Positions 33,033 to 41,763 of a DNA stretch of 64,000 bases are shown piece after piece. The position numbers were made by a program, and so were the translations under genes. The stretch is from JBCBKP01 sp038521625 (GTDB taxonomy: Bacteria > Planctomycetota > Phycisphaerae > Phycisphaerales > UBA1924): contig JBCBKP010000017.1 of assembly GCA_038521625.1 (NCBI GenBank), positions 4,378 to 68,377 of the forward strand, read 5' to 3'. Positions within the stretch are counted from its first letter, which is position 1. Every line of letters starts with the position of its first letter. The notes under the pieces are model-generated. The model was given only the letters and a program-made list of their open reading frames with translations, did not search any database and was not told the DNA's origin.

Positions 33033-34166
33033 TCAGTTGGCGCGCTGGCCGCCCTTGAAGAAGACCTCTTCGCCGTCGTAGTCGATGCCGCGAAGGCCGA
33101 GGCGGGTGAAGCGGTAGTAGCCGAAGAGCGAATCACGGCCGCCGAGGTCGGTGCCGACTTCCTGCGGGCTCGGCGGGAAGAAGGTCTCGTCGGGCGAGCC
33201 GGAGAACTTGGCCTGGGTCGCGTCCGGCGCGTACGGGGCCGACGGGTCCCAGCCGAGGTTGGCGTCGTCGGTCAGGCGGGCCGAGACGGAGCCGTCGAAG
33301 AACATCTGGTTGCAGCGGGCCTGCGCGTAGGCGTAGTAGAGCGGGTCGCTGCCGCTGCGATCGAACTCCTCGTAGTAGTGCACCTTCTTGGACGGGAAGG
33401 CGACCTCGCTGTACCTGCGGATGACGAGGCGGTTGGGCCAGAACTGCAGGAACTGGTTCTCGAGCGGGGTGGTGACGTTGGTCGTGGCGTAGACGTCCTG
33501 GCCGTTCGCCGAGTAGGAGATGACGTACGACGAGGTGAAGGGCCAGCGGACCTTGACAGCTTCATCCTGGAAGACCGAGCCGGCGTTCAGGCCGAACCCG
33601 TTCGGCAGGCCGATCGACGAGGTCGGGTTGCCGCCACTGCCGGGGTTGTTGATGTCGCTGCTCTCGGCGATCTCGCGCCACTCCTCCTGCCAGATGGTCA
33701 GGTTGCGGTCGGCCGGGCTCGCCATGATCGGCTCGGGCAGGTTGCCCGAGAGGTAGTCGATGAGGACGACGGGCATGTAGCGACGCGGAGGAGCGAGACG
33801 GTCGACGTGGACGTAGTTCAGTCCGGTCTTCGTGCGGAGGGCCGCCGTGAGCTGGCCCTGGGCGAGCGAGAGGTAGCCGACCGGATCGCCGCCCTCGGTG
33901 GCGAACTTGCCGCCGACCGTCGGGAACGTGACCTGACCGTCCACGATCGTCGTGCCGGCACCCGTGTAGTTGTGGACGCCGTCGTTGTTGTCGGCGGCCC
34001 AACCGAAGGACGCGACCGCCATCTGGCGCATGTTCGCCTGCGACTTGACGTTGCGGGCCTGCTTGCGGGCGTTCCCGAGCGCCGGGAGCAGGATGCCGAT
34101 CAGCAACGCGATGATCGCGATGACGACGAGCAGCTCAATGAGAGTGAAACCTTTGCGTCGATCCAC
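33033..34166 (-). CDS. Prepilin-like exported protein, paralogue 2
   Basis: A 377-residue protein starting at GTG (AGGAAAGGG spaced 6; a TTG six bases earlier is too close to that site). The prepilin signal is MDRRKG followed by FTLIELLVVIAIIALLIG. The mature domain follows the same order as paralogue 1 (RRYMPVVLIDYLSGNLPEP versus RRYNPIVLVDYLSGALPEP; QARCNQMFFDGSVSARL; GLRGIDYDGEEVFFKGG at the end). It is downstream of a 216-base gap and ends in a strong intrinsic terminator. The duplication suggests two related pseudopilins or surface proteins with similar assembly. It may be exported via a type II secretion/pilus machine to which the secretin at 15.6 kb could belong, but this link is inference. 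Confidence 0.85.
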   Translation of the reverse strand: MDRRKGFTLIELLVVIAIIALLIGILLPALGNARKQARNVKSQANMRQMAVASFGWAADNNDGVHNYTGAGTTIVDGQVTFPTVGGKFATEGGDPVGYLSLAQGQLTAALRTKTGLNYVHVDRLAPPRRYMPVVLIDYLSGNLPEPIMASPADRNLTIWQEEWREIAESSDINNPGSGGNPTSSIGLPNGFGLNAGSVFQDEAVKVRWPFTSSYVISYSANGQDVYATTNVTTPLENQFLQFWPNRLVIRRYSEVAFPSKKVHYYEEFDRSGSDPLYYAYAQARCNQMFFDGSVSARLTDDANLGWDPSAPYAPDATQAKFSGSPDETFFPPSPQEVGTDLGGRDSLFGYYRFTRLGLRGIDYDGEEVFFKGGQRAN

Positions 34167-34382
34167 GGACAACCCTTTCCTGATGAGAGACCCTTCGCTC
34201 GGCCGGGTCAGGGGGGCAGGGCGATATTCGCCTACCGGAACCCTTCCATGATTCGCCGAGTGAGCGCTTTGGTGTTTCCCCGCTCTAAGGTCCCTGTGAA
34301 ACTACACAGTCAACCGTAGAGGTGCAAGGGAAATTCCTCGCGTCTCGCTCGTCCGGCCCTATCCAGCCCGGCAATACGTCGG

Positions 34383-35849
34383 TCAATGGGCGTTGCGATG
34401 CACGAATCCGCGAAAGATCGTCATAAAGAGGATTCTGACATCAAACCAGATCGACCAGTGACGGATGTAGAACAGGTCGTACTGCACCCGCTTCCGGAGG
34501 CTCGTGTCGCCCCGGAGCCCATTGACCTGGGCCCAGCCGGTCATCCCGGCCTTGACGTGCTGGCGGCGCATATAGCCGCCGAGATCGTCCTTAAATCGCT
34601 CGATCAGCTCCGGAGACTCGGGGCGCGGACCGACCAGGCTCATGCGGCCACCGAGCACGTTGATCAGCTGCGGGAGCTCGTCGAGGCTGGTCCTTCGGAG
34701 CACCCGCCCGATCGGCGTGATGCGGGGATCGTCCCGGACCGTCCAGCCGTCCCACTCCTGGCCGGTCTTTCGTTCGGACATCGTTCGGAATTTGTAGATG
34801 TTGAAGACCTCGCCGTTGATGCCGACGCGCTTGGTCTTGAAGATGATCCTCCCCGGGCCGCTGAGTCGAACCAGGATGGCGACCACGGCCATCACCGGCG
34901 CGAACAGCACGATCCCGACGAGCGCGCCGACGACGTCGAGGCACCGCTTGGTCAGCCCGCCGAGCCCGTAGAGCGGAGAGTCGCGGTAGCTGAGGATCGG
35001 CAGTCCCTCGAGTTCACCGACCGACATGCTCTGCGGGAGATGGCGAGGATGGACGTCGGGCACGACCCGGACATCAACCGCGAACTTCTCCATCTGGGCC
35101 ATCAGCCCCGGGAGCTCGCCGGCCTGCGCCGCCGGCAGCGCGAGATAGACGGCGTCGACGGGCGTGGCTCTCAGCGATTCGGCGAGATCGTCGAGCCCGC
35201 CCATCACGGGCCGGTTGAGACACGTCGCGCGGGTGGTCTTCCGGAGATGGCTGACAAAATAAGCGACGTCGATGCCTGTCCAGCTGTTGCGGCTGAGGGT
35301 CCGGGCGGTGATCTGCCCCAGCCGCCCCGTCCCCACGATCGCGACGTGGCGGAGGTTCCAGCCCCGGCGCCGCAGCGCCCGCGTCCCGAGCCGGAACGCG
35401 GTGCGCGAGACACCCAACGCGAGCGGTAGGAACGCCGCGAGCAGCGAGACCTGGAACCTCGCCGCATCGAGTTCGATGCCGGCGAACCACGCGCTCTCTG
35501 AGACGATCAGCGCCCCCGGCTCCTCAAACAGGTCGCCGCGGGTCGCCCAGCTGACCACGACCACGGCCGCGAGGGTGGCGACGCTCGCCCGGAGCACGAG
35601 CCCCCACTCTGCGATGAGGCTCTTGTCGCGGCGGGGCTTGTACAAGCCGCCGAGCCACATCGCGATCAGCCCGAACGGCACCGAGGTCGTGAGCAGCGGC
35701 TCCTTGAAGTAGTTCTCCCAGCTCTGCGGCCACCAGCGGTCTTCGACCGCGATCCGGATGGCCCACGCCGCGACCGAGGCGGCCGAGATCGCCAGCGCGT
35801 CCGACAGCGTCAGGATTGATGTAAAGAGTTGGTGTCGTTGCTTGAGCAC
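34383..35849 (-). CDS. Polyprenyl glycosylphosphotransferase (exopolysaccharide initiating)
   Basis: A 488-residue membrane enzyme that transfers a sugar-1-phosphate from a UDP-sugar to undecaprenyl phosphate, the first step of exopolysaccharide repeat-unit synthesis. The N-terminal half has four hydrophobic segments (about 10-30, 50-70, 85-105, 130-150), then a Rossmann-like region with VGTGRLGQ (about 170) as in CpsE/WcaJ. One more hydrophobic segment (DVVGALVGIVLFAPVMAVVA, about 290-310) anchors the catalytic domain: KTKRVGINGEVFNIYKFRTM, RRTSLDELPQLINVLGG and MSLVGPRPE. Start is GTG with a weak site. It follows the DnaJ-like gene by 23 bases on the same strand. No glycosyltransferase cluster is nearby. 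Confidence 0.93.
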   Translation of the reverse strand: MLKQRHQLFTSILTLSDALAISAASVAAWAIRIAVEDRWWPQSWENYFKEPLLTTSVPFGLIAMWLGGLYKPRRDKSLIAEWGLVLRASVATLAAVVVVSWATRGDLFEEPGALIVSESAWFAGIELDAARFQVSLLAAFLPLALGVSRTAFRLGTRALRRRGWNLRHVAIVGTGRLGQITARTLSRNSWTGIDVAYFVSHLRKTTRATCLNRPVMGGLDDLAESLRATPVDAVYLALPAAQAGELPGLMAQMEKFAVDVRVVPDVHPRHLPQSMSVGELEGLPILSYRDSPLYGLGGLTKRCLDVVGALVGIVLFAPVMAVVAILVRLSGPGRIIFKTKRVGINGEVFNIYKFRTMSERKTGQEWDGWTVRDDPRITPIGRVLRRTSLDELPQLINVLGGRMSLVGPRPESPELIERFKDDLGGYMRRQHVKAGMTGWAQVNGLRGDTSLRKRVQYDLFYIRHWSIWFDVRILFMTIFRGFVHRNAH

Positions 35850-35872
35850 GCGTGGTCGAGCCTAGCCGGCGG

Positions 35873-36799
35873 TCAATCGGTTCGCGCCCCGTCGCTCTGG
35901 CTCGATGTCCGGTCGCGGCCCGGTCCGTCGAGCGTGGCGAGGACGGCACGCTGCTCCGGGGTGAGGTCGTCCGGTGTGGGGACCTCGATCTGGGTGACCA
36001 CATAGAAATCGCCGCGCCGGCCGTCCGCCGCCTCGATGCCACGTCCCTTGAGACGGAGCTTCGCGCCCGAGGAAGTGCCGGGCGGGATCGTGACCGAGAC
36101 CCGGCCGTCGAGCGTGCGGACCTCGACATCGCCGCCGGAGACCGCGCGGCCGATCCCGATCGGCAGGTCCATCGTCAGATCGAGCGAAGCCGGGTCGGGC
36201 TTGCCGGGGCCGCCGCGGACGATCGCCTCGTGCGGGCGGACCTCGACCGCGACAAGGAGGTCTCCGGCCGGTCCGCCGGGCATCGGAGAAGGCCCGCCCT
36301 CGCCGCGGATGCGCAGCGTGGCGCCATCGGCGACGCCGCGCGGGACCTTGACATCGACCGCGCGCCCGCCCCCCACGCGGACGCGGTGTGTGGCGCCGCT
36401 CGCCGCCTGCTCGAGCGAGACCGAGACCTCGGTCTTGACGTCCGAACCGCGGGGCCGGCGGCCCGAACCGCGCCCGCCCGCGGCGCGACCTCCGAAGAAG
36501 GCCTCGAACATCGAGCCGACGTCGGCGAAGCTCTCGTCGGTCGCGGGGTTCCAGCCGCCGCCCGGGGGCGCGGCGCCCGGCGCCCCGACGCGGCCGAATC
36601 GGTCGTACTGCGCTCGCTTCTCGGCGTCGGAGAGGATCTCGTACGCGCGCTGGATCTCGGCGAAGCGTTCGGCCGCCCACTCGTCCTTGCTGACATCCGG
36701 GTGGTGCTTGCGCGCGAGATCGCGGAAGGCCTTGCGGACCTGCTCCTCGCTCGCGTCGCGGGAAACACCGAGGACCTTGTACGGGTCCGGGTCTGGCAT
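35873..36799 (-). CDS. DnaJ-class co-chaperone (CbpA/type II J-protein)
   Basis: A 308-residue J-domain protein. The J domain is at 6-70 with the HPD motif at 33-35 (KHHPDVS), needed to stimulate DnaK ATPase. A Gly-rich linker (about 75-125) and two beta-sandwich client-binding domains (DnaJ_C, about 125-290, e.g. VSVTIPPGTSSGAKLRLKGRG) follow. The Cys-rich zinc domain of canonical DnaJ is absent, so it belongs with CbpA-type proteins. ATG start overlaps no upstream gene; the CpcT-FKBP gene ends 31 bases before it. Pairing of a J-protein with a prolyl isomerase gene suggests protein-folding roles but in different compartments. Confidence 0.92.
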   Translation of the reverse strand: MPDPDPYKVLGVSRDASEEQVRKAFRDLARKHHPDVSKDEWAAERFAEIQRAYEILSDAEKRAQYDRFGRVGAPGAAPPGGGWNPATDESFADVGSMFEAFFGGRAAGGRGSGRRPRGSDVKTEVSVSLEQAASGATHRVRVGGGRAVDVKVPRGVADGATLRIRGEGGPSPMPGGPAGDLLVAVEVRPHEAIVRGGPGKPDPASLDLTMDLPIGIGRAVSGGDVEVRTLDGRVSVTIPPGTSSGAKLRLKGRGIEAADGRRGDFYVVTQIEVPTPDDLTPEQRAVLATLDGPGRDRTSSQSDGARTD

Positions 36800-36830
36800 G
36801 TCGGATCGTATTCGGCGCCCGGTCGCCCGA

Positions 36831-37892
36831 TTACTCGCCGCCGGCGGCGTCCTCGGCGGGGGCGGGCTTCTGGACGAGGAGGATCTCGATATCGAAGATC
36901 AGAGTCGCGTCGCCGGGGATGTTCGCCCGCGGGTTGCCCGCGGGGCCGTAGCCCAGCGCTCCGGGGATCACGAGCTTGCGGTGCGAGCCGGTCGCGACGC
37001 CGTTGAGCCCGCGGTTCCAGCCCTCGATCAGGCGCGGCGGGAAGGCGAACCGGAAGGCGTCGCCCCGGCGGTAGCTCGTGTCGAACGTGAATCCGTCGGC
37101 CCGCCACCCGTAGTAGTGGACGTGCAGCGTGTCGCCCTGCTCGACCGCGTCGCTGCCGCCCTCGGCCAGATCGATCGCGAACAGGCCCTCGCCGAGGTCC
37201 TGGACGCTGTAGAACGGCTCGGTCCGCTCGAACGCGACATCCTCGCCGCCCCAGGCGGTCGAGCCGTCGGCCGCGAAGCCGGTGTCGCTGAGGGTGAGGC
37301 GGTCCCCGTCGACGCGGATCTCGCTGGTCATGTTGACGGCGACCCCGATCCCGGTCGGGTACGGGTGCGGGGTGCGGGCCCTGAGGCCGCGACGGCCGGT
37401 CGAGATCTCGAGATCCAGGGTGGCGATCAGGTCGTCCGGCGAGACCTGCGGGAAGCGATCGGGGAGCAGCCCCATGCCCGTGAAGACGCCGATCGACTCG
37501 TCGCCGAACGCGATCTCGAACGTGCGGAGGCGGACGCCCGACCGGGTCTCGTAGAACTGCATGATGCTGCGGCGGTAGGGCTTGGCCTGATCGCTGAGCA
37601 AGAACGTCTCGGCGTACAGCGTGTCGGCCATGCCGACGATCGGCACCGGCAGGATGTGCATGCCGACGGCCGAGCCGCCCTCGGCGTCGCGGAAGGCGAC
37701 CTCGCCGCTGGTCGACCACGCGCCGATGAGCGCCCCGGCCGCCTCGGCGATCTCCGGGCTCGACCAGTCCGGGCTCCACGGCTCGGGCGCGGGCTGGGGG
37801 TTGGGCTGCATGTCGACCATGTCCTGGGCGGCGGCGAGGCCGGCGGGCATGACGAGCGAGAGAGCGGCGATACCGAGCGCGCGGCGTGACAT
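36831..37892 (-). CDS. Exported CpcT/CpeT-like domain fused to FKBP-type prolyl isomerase
   Basis: A 353-residue protein with a signal peptide (1-22, LGIAALSLVMPAGLAAAQ). About 48-235 resembles the CpcT/CpeT family: TLYAETFLLSDQAKPYRRSI (91-110) matches the family's YxEQ...PYRQR block, and SEIRVDGDRLTLSDTGFAAD plus a WG-x-E...F-E-R ending matches its C-terminal half. About 245-345 is an FKBP domain: DTLHVHYYGWRADGFTFDTS, LIEGWNRGLNGVATGSHRKL, then the GYG and FDIEILLV blocks. CpcT attaches bilins in cyanobacteria; relatives outside phototrophs have unknown roles. Prolyl isomerase activity is likely for the FKBP part. ATG chosen because AAGGAGCCTCGA precedes it. Confidence 0.8.
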   Translation of the reverse strand: MSRRALGIAALSLVMPAGLAAAQDMVDMQPNPQPAPEPWSPDWSSPEIAEAAGALIGAWSTSGEVAFRDAEGGSAVGMHILPVPIVGMADTLYAETFLLSDQAKPYRRSIMQFYETRSGVRLRTFEIAFGDESIGVFTGMGLLPDRFPQVSPDDLIATLDLEISTGRRGLRARTPHPYPTGIGVAVNMTSEIRVDGDRLTLSDTGFAADGSTAWGGEDVAFERTEPFYSVQDLGEGLFAIDLAEGGSDAVEQGDTLHVHYYGWRADGFTFDTSYRRGDAFRFAFPPRLIEGWNRGLNGVATGSHRKLVIPGALGYGPAGNPRANIPGDATLIFDIEILLVQKPAPAEDAAGGE

Positions 37893-38093
37893 TCGAGGCT
37901 CCTTGGGGCTGGTTTCCGGCGGCATCGTAGCGGCCCGGATCCGAGGGTCATCCGCGGGATTCCCCTACGAAATACCGGGATGTTCAGGACAAGTAAAGGG
38001 TTGCGAGACCGAGACGCGGGGCCGGGCTCGCGGTATCTTGAACAGGCGGGAAGGCCGAGGGGTGCATCTCTGACTGGTGGGGCGGGACGCAGT

Positions 38094-38630
38094 ATGGGAT
38101 CAAAGCCAGAGGAACCGTTCGACGAGGCCGACCTCGACGAGACCGCGGCGGGTCTCGACGACACCGTCGACGACATCGAACTCGAGGAGGGGCTCGACGA
38201 GATCGACGGGGAGGAGTCGGAGGGCCAGGAGGTCTTCGGCGACTACGACCCCGAGCTGCACAAGCGACGACTCGCGACGACCAAGCAGTCGACCGCGGTT
38301 GTGATGAACGACACGACCCAGTTCATACTGGGCACGCTGTCCGGGCTGGTGGGGCTGGGGCTGGTCATCTACGCGGTGACGGTGCAGACCACGAACGCGT
38401 TCATCGCGATGGGTCTGATCTCGACGCCCTGCCTGTTCTACTTCGTGCTCCGCTGGAAGCGCTGGGTCGGGAGCGTGCCGCACGTCGTGCGGCTGATGAT
38501 CTCGCTCGGCGAGACCGAGGACGCCAAGATCGAGATGGAGCGTCACGAGAAGAAGCAGCAGGCGAAGCTCGAGGCGAAGATCCGCAAGATGGAGGCCCAG
38601 CAGGCGCGCGAGCAGGGCGAGGCCTCGTAG
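38094..38630 (+). CDS. Small membrane protein with acidic N-terminus
   Basis: A 178-residue protein. The first 60 residues are strongly acidic (DEADLDETAAGLDDTVDDIE and similar). Two hydrophobic segments follow at about 77-97 (FILGTLSGLVGLGLVIYAV) and 100-117 (AFIAMGLISTPCLFYFVL), then a Lys/Glu-rich coiled coil at about 140-178. I do not recognise a family; the layout is that of a small inner-membrane protein with both ends cytosolic. Start ATG is preceded by GGGGCGGGACGCAGT. It is divergent from the CpcT-FKBP gene and convergent with mdh. Confidence 0.65.
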   Translation: MGSKPEEPFDEADLDETAAGLDDTVDDIELEEGLDEIDGEESEGQEVFGDYDPELHKRRLATTKQSTAVVMNDTTQFILGTLSGLVGLGLVIYAVTVQTTNAFIAMGLISTPCLFYFVLRWKRWVGSVPHVVRLMISLGETEDAKIEMERHEKKQQAKLEAKIRKMEAQQAREQGEAS

Positions 38631-38680
38631 GGCCCCGCCGCCCGGCTCGAACGAGCCGCACCCGGACGCCGCCCGCGCGT

Positions 38681-39637
38681 TCAGGCGAGCTCGGGGAACA
38701 TCTTCGTCACCACGCCGACGAGTTCCTCGACGTGGCTTGCCGACTCGTCGAAGAGCTTCTGCTCGTCGCCGGTCAGCTTGAACTCGACGATCTTCTCGAC
38801 GCCGCCCCGGCCGAGCAGCGCGGGCACGCCGACGAACAGGCCGGTCTTGCCGAACTCGCCGTTCAGGTACGCCGCGGACGGGATGATGCGCTTCTTGTCC
38901 TTGACGATCGCCTCGACCATCTGGATCGTGCCGCTCGCGGGCGCGTACCAGGCGCTGGTGCCCATGAGCTTGACGACCTCGCCGCCGCCGCCCTTGGCGC
39001 GCTCGACGCAGGCGGTGATCTTGTCCTCGCTGAGCAGATCGGTCACCGGGATGCCGTGGACGCTGGTGAGTCGCGGCAGGGGCACCATGTCGTCGCCGTG
39101 CCCGCCGAGCAGCAGCGCCTGGACGTCCTCGACCGAGCAGCCGATCTCCCACGCGATGAAGGTGCGGAAGCGGGCGACGTCGAGCGCGCCCGCCTGGCCC
39201 ATGATTCTGCCGGTCGGGAAGCCGGTCGCCTTCCACGCCGTGTAGACCATCGCGTCGAGCGGGTTGGAGACGATGATGACGATCGAGTCGGGCGCGTACT
39301 CCTTGATGTTCTCGGAGACGCTCTTGACGATCTTGACGTTGGTCTCGATCAGATCGTCGCGGCTCATGCCCGGCTTGCGCGGCAGGCCCGCGGTCACGAC
39401 GACGATGTCGGAGCCGGCGATGTCCTTGTAGTCGGCGGTGCCGGTGAGCATGCCGTCGAAGCGCTCGATCGGGGCGCAGCACGCGAGATCGAGCATCTTG
39501 CCCTTGGCGACGCCCTCCTTGTCGGGGATGTCGAGCAGGACGATGTCGCCGAGCTCCTTCTGCGCCGCCCAGTGGGCGCAGGTCGCCCCGACGTTGCCCG
39601 CCCCGATGATGCTGATCTTCGACTTGCCGGTCGCCAT
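38681..39637 (-). CDS. mdh: Malate dehydrogenase
   Basis: A 318-residue NAD-dependent dehydrogenase of the LDH-like MDH group, interconverting malate and oxaloacetate in the TCA cycle. The nucleotide loop GAGNVGA is at 12-18 with Asp36 selecting NAD. The substrate loop GLPRKPGMSR (85-93) has Arg at the position that favours malate over lactate. The catalytic His180 is in GGHGDDMVPL. Start: ATG with GAGGAGGCGACCA directly before it; the frame is open further upstream but without support. It is divergent from the aminotransferase gene. Confidence 0.95.
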   Translation of the reverse strand: MATGKSKISIIGAGNVGATCAHWAAQKELGDIVLLDIPDKEGVAKGKMLDLACCAPIERFDGMLTGTADYKDIAGSDIVVVTAGLPRKPGMSRDDLIETNVKIVKSVSENIKEYAPDSIVIIVSNPLDAMVYTAWKATGFPTGRIMGQAGALDVARFRTFIAWEIGCSVEDVQALLLGGHGDDMVPLPRLTSVHGIPVTDLLSEDKITACVERAKGGGGEVVKLMGTSAWYAPASGTIQMVEAIVKDKKRIIPSAAYLNGEFGKTGLFVGVPALLGRGGVEKIVEFKLTGDEQKLFDESASHVEELVGVVTKMFPELA

Positions 39638-39746
39638 TGGTCGCCTCCTCTTTCTCAGGGCGCCGGGCGCGGGCGGGGCCCACGACCGACGGGGAGGCGA
39701 GGATAGACGTTGCGCCGGGCGACCGCGCCGCCCGTAGGCTCCCCGC

Positions 39747-40928
39747 ATGCCCGTCGCGGACAGACTCAGACCGTTCGGCACCACGATCTTTGCCGAGATC
39801 ACCGCCCGCGCCCTCGAGACCGGCTCGGTCAACCTCGGTCAGGGGATGCCCGACTTCGACGGCCCGGACTGGATCAAGGACGCGGCCGGACGCGCGATGG
39901 GCGAGCATCCGAATCAGTACGCCCCGCTGGCGGGCGTGCCGCCCCTGCGCGCCGCGATCGCCGAGCGCTGGGCGCAGGACACGGGCTTCGAGATCGACGA
40001 CGCGGCCGAGGTCACCGTGACCGCGGGCGCGACCGGCTGCCTGGCGGCGGCTTCGCTCGGGATGCTGAATCCGGGCGATGAGGTCGTGGTGTTCGAGCCG
40101 TTCTACGACGCCTACCCGGCGGATCTGGGTCTCGCGGGGGCCGGGCCGAGGTTCGTCCCACTGCGGCGCCAGGCCGACGGCTCGTTCCGGTTCGACCCGG
40201 CCGAGCTCCGCGCGGCGGTCACGGGGCGGACGCGCGCGATCCTGCTCAACACGCCCCACAACCCGACCGGGAAGGTCTTCGAGCGGGAGGAGCTCGAGCA
40301 GATCGCCGCGGTCGCGCGGGATCGCGATCTGGTCGTGATCTCCGACGAGGTCTACGACCGCCTCGTGTTCGAGGGCGAACACATCCCGATCGCCACGCTC
40401 GACGGGATGCGTGAACGCACCATCACGATCGGCAGTTTCGGGAAGACGTTCAGCCTGACCGGCTGGAAGATCGGGTGGGCGATCGCGTGCCCGGAGCTCA
40501 CCCGTGCCGTCCGTGCCGCGCACCAGTTCCTGAACTACGCGGTCGCGACGCCGCTGCAGCACGCCGTGGCGGAGGCGATCGCCCGGCTCGACGAGGCGGT
40601 TCCGCCGCTGGTGGCCGAGCTGCAGGCGCGTCGAAACCAGCTCGCCCCGGCTCTTCGCGGAATGGGCATGACCTTCGCCGACCCGGCGTCCGGCTACTTC
40701 ATCCTGGCGGATTTCTCGGACATCGCGCGGGAGCTCGGCTGGGAGGCCCCCGACGACGTGCGTTTCTGCCATCACCTGATCGACAACGCCGGGGTCGCGA
40801 CGATCCCACCGACGTCGTTCTATCGCGATAAATCTCTTGGCGCAAACTTGATACGAATCGCGTTCTGCAAGAATGAAAAAACCATCCGCGACGCGGTCGG
40901 CCGGTTACAGTCAGTCCGCCCGGCCTGA
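39747..40928 (+). CDS. Class I/II pyridoxal-phosphate aminotransferase
   Basis: A 393-residue fold-type I aminotransferase. The N-terminal VNLGQGMPDFDGP, NTPHNPTGKVF (about 170), the SDEVYDRLVFEGE region near 200 and the PLP-Lys in SFGKTFSLTGWKIGW (about 230-244) are typical. The sequence is closest in pattern to kynurenine/methionine aminotransferases (YbdL/KAT group), so the donor may be methionine, kynurenine, glutamine or another amino acid; this cannot be resolved here. Start ATG lies right after a short leader shared with divergent mdh. It is followed by the FkbM methyltransferase gene. Confidence 0.9.
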   Translation: MPVADRLRPFGTTIFAEITARALETGSVNLGQGMPDFDGPDWIKDAAGRAMGEHPNQYAPLAGVPPLRAAIAERWAQDTGFEIDDAAEVTVTAGATGCLAAASLGMLNPGDEVVVFEPFYDAYPADLGLAGAGPRFVPLRRQADGSFRFDPAELRAAVTGRTRAILLNTPHNPTGKVFEREELEQIAAVARDRDLVVISDEVYDRLVFEGEHIPIATLDGMRERTITIGSFGKTFSLTGWKIGWAIACPELTRAVRAAHQFLNYAVATPLQHAVAEAIARLDEAVPPLVAELQARRNQLAPALRGMGMTFADPASGYFILADFSDIARELGWEAPDDVRFCHHLIDNAGVATIPPTSFYRDKSLGANLIRIAFCKNEKTIRDAVGRLQSVRPA

Positions 40929-40972
40929 CCGTGGGCGGGCCGCTCGGGGGATCCAGCAGCGGGAACTCGGCC

Positions 40973-41761
40973 ATGCGGGGCATCGTCAAGCAAGTCACCA
41001 AGGCCGTCGGGCTCTACGAGCCGCTCGTGCGCGCGCGCGATCGCAAGCGCCCGTGGCACGAGGGCCTGTCGCCCGAGCACCTCGAGGAGATGCAGGCGTT
41101 CTACGCCCGGTTCGTCTCGCGCGGCTCGCTCGTGTTCGACATCGGCGCGAACGTCGGCAATCGGACAGGCGTCTTCCGTCAGCTCGGGGCCCGCGTGATC
41201 GCGGTCGAGCCGCAGCCGCACTGTCTGAACCGTCTGCGCGGCTCGTTCGGCCACGACCCCGAGGTCACGCTCGAGGCGGTGGCGCTCGGGCCGGAGCTCG
41301 GCCAGGCGACGATGCACGTCGGCGACGTCAGCACGGTCTCGTCGCTCTCCGAGGACTGGGTCGACGCGATGCGGAAGAGCGGCGTGATGGGCACGGCGTG
41401 GAGCAAGACCATCACCGTGCCGCTTGTCCGGTTCGACACGCTGATCGAGCGCCACGGCGAGCCCGACTTCTGCAAGATCGATGTCGAGGGATTCGAGCCC
41501 CAGGTCCTATCCGGGCTTTCGCGGCCGGTGCGGTGCATGTCGCTCGAGTACCAGACGCAGTTCCACGTTTCGCTCGGCCAGTGCCTCGAGCGGCTTCGGT
41601 CGCTCGGTGAATACCGGTTCCAGTTCTCCGAGGGCGAGTCGATGCGGCTCGGCTTCGAGGACTGGATGGACGAGCAGGAGCTCACCGCTCGCATCGAGAC
41701 GATGCGTGACGCCGGCGGGCCCGAGTTCTTCGGCGACGTCTACGCCCGATTCGCCGACTGA
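40973..41761 (+). CDS. FkbM-family methyltransferase
   Basis: A 262-residue AdoMet-dependent O-methyltransferase. The AdoMet-binding motif VFDIGANVGNRTGVFRQLG is at about 51-69, followed by VIAVEPQPHC (motif II). The C-terminal FCKIDVEGFEPQVLSGL block is the FkbM signature. FkbM enzymes methylate hydroxyls of polyketides, sugars or glycolipids; the substrate is unknown. A GTG 42 bases upstream is also possible; I favour the ATG because the added 14 residues are Gly/Ser-rich and lack a ribosome site. It overlaps nothing and converges with the next gene. Confidence 0.85.
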   Translation: MRGIVKQVTKAVGLYEPLVRARDRKRPWHEGLSPEHLEEMQAFYARFVSRGSLVFDIGANVGNRTGVFRQLGARVIAVEPQPHCLNRLRGSFGHDPEVTLEAVALGPELGQATMHVGDVSTVSSLSEDWVDAMRKSGVMGTAWSKTITVPLVRFDTLIERHGEPDFCKIDVEGFEPQVLSGLSRPVRCMSLEYQTQFHVSLGQCLERLRSLGEYRFQFSEGESMRLGFEDWMDEQELTARIETMRDAGGPEFFGDVYARFAD

Positions 41762-41763
41762 TC

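Noticed and set aside
31104..34319. 1071-codon plus-strand open frame across mnmG and the prepilin-like genes
   Set aside because: It spans several minus-strand genes and a terminator, with composition typical of an antisense shadow.
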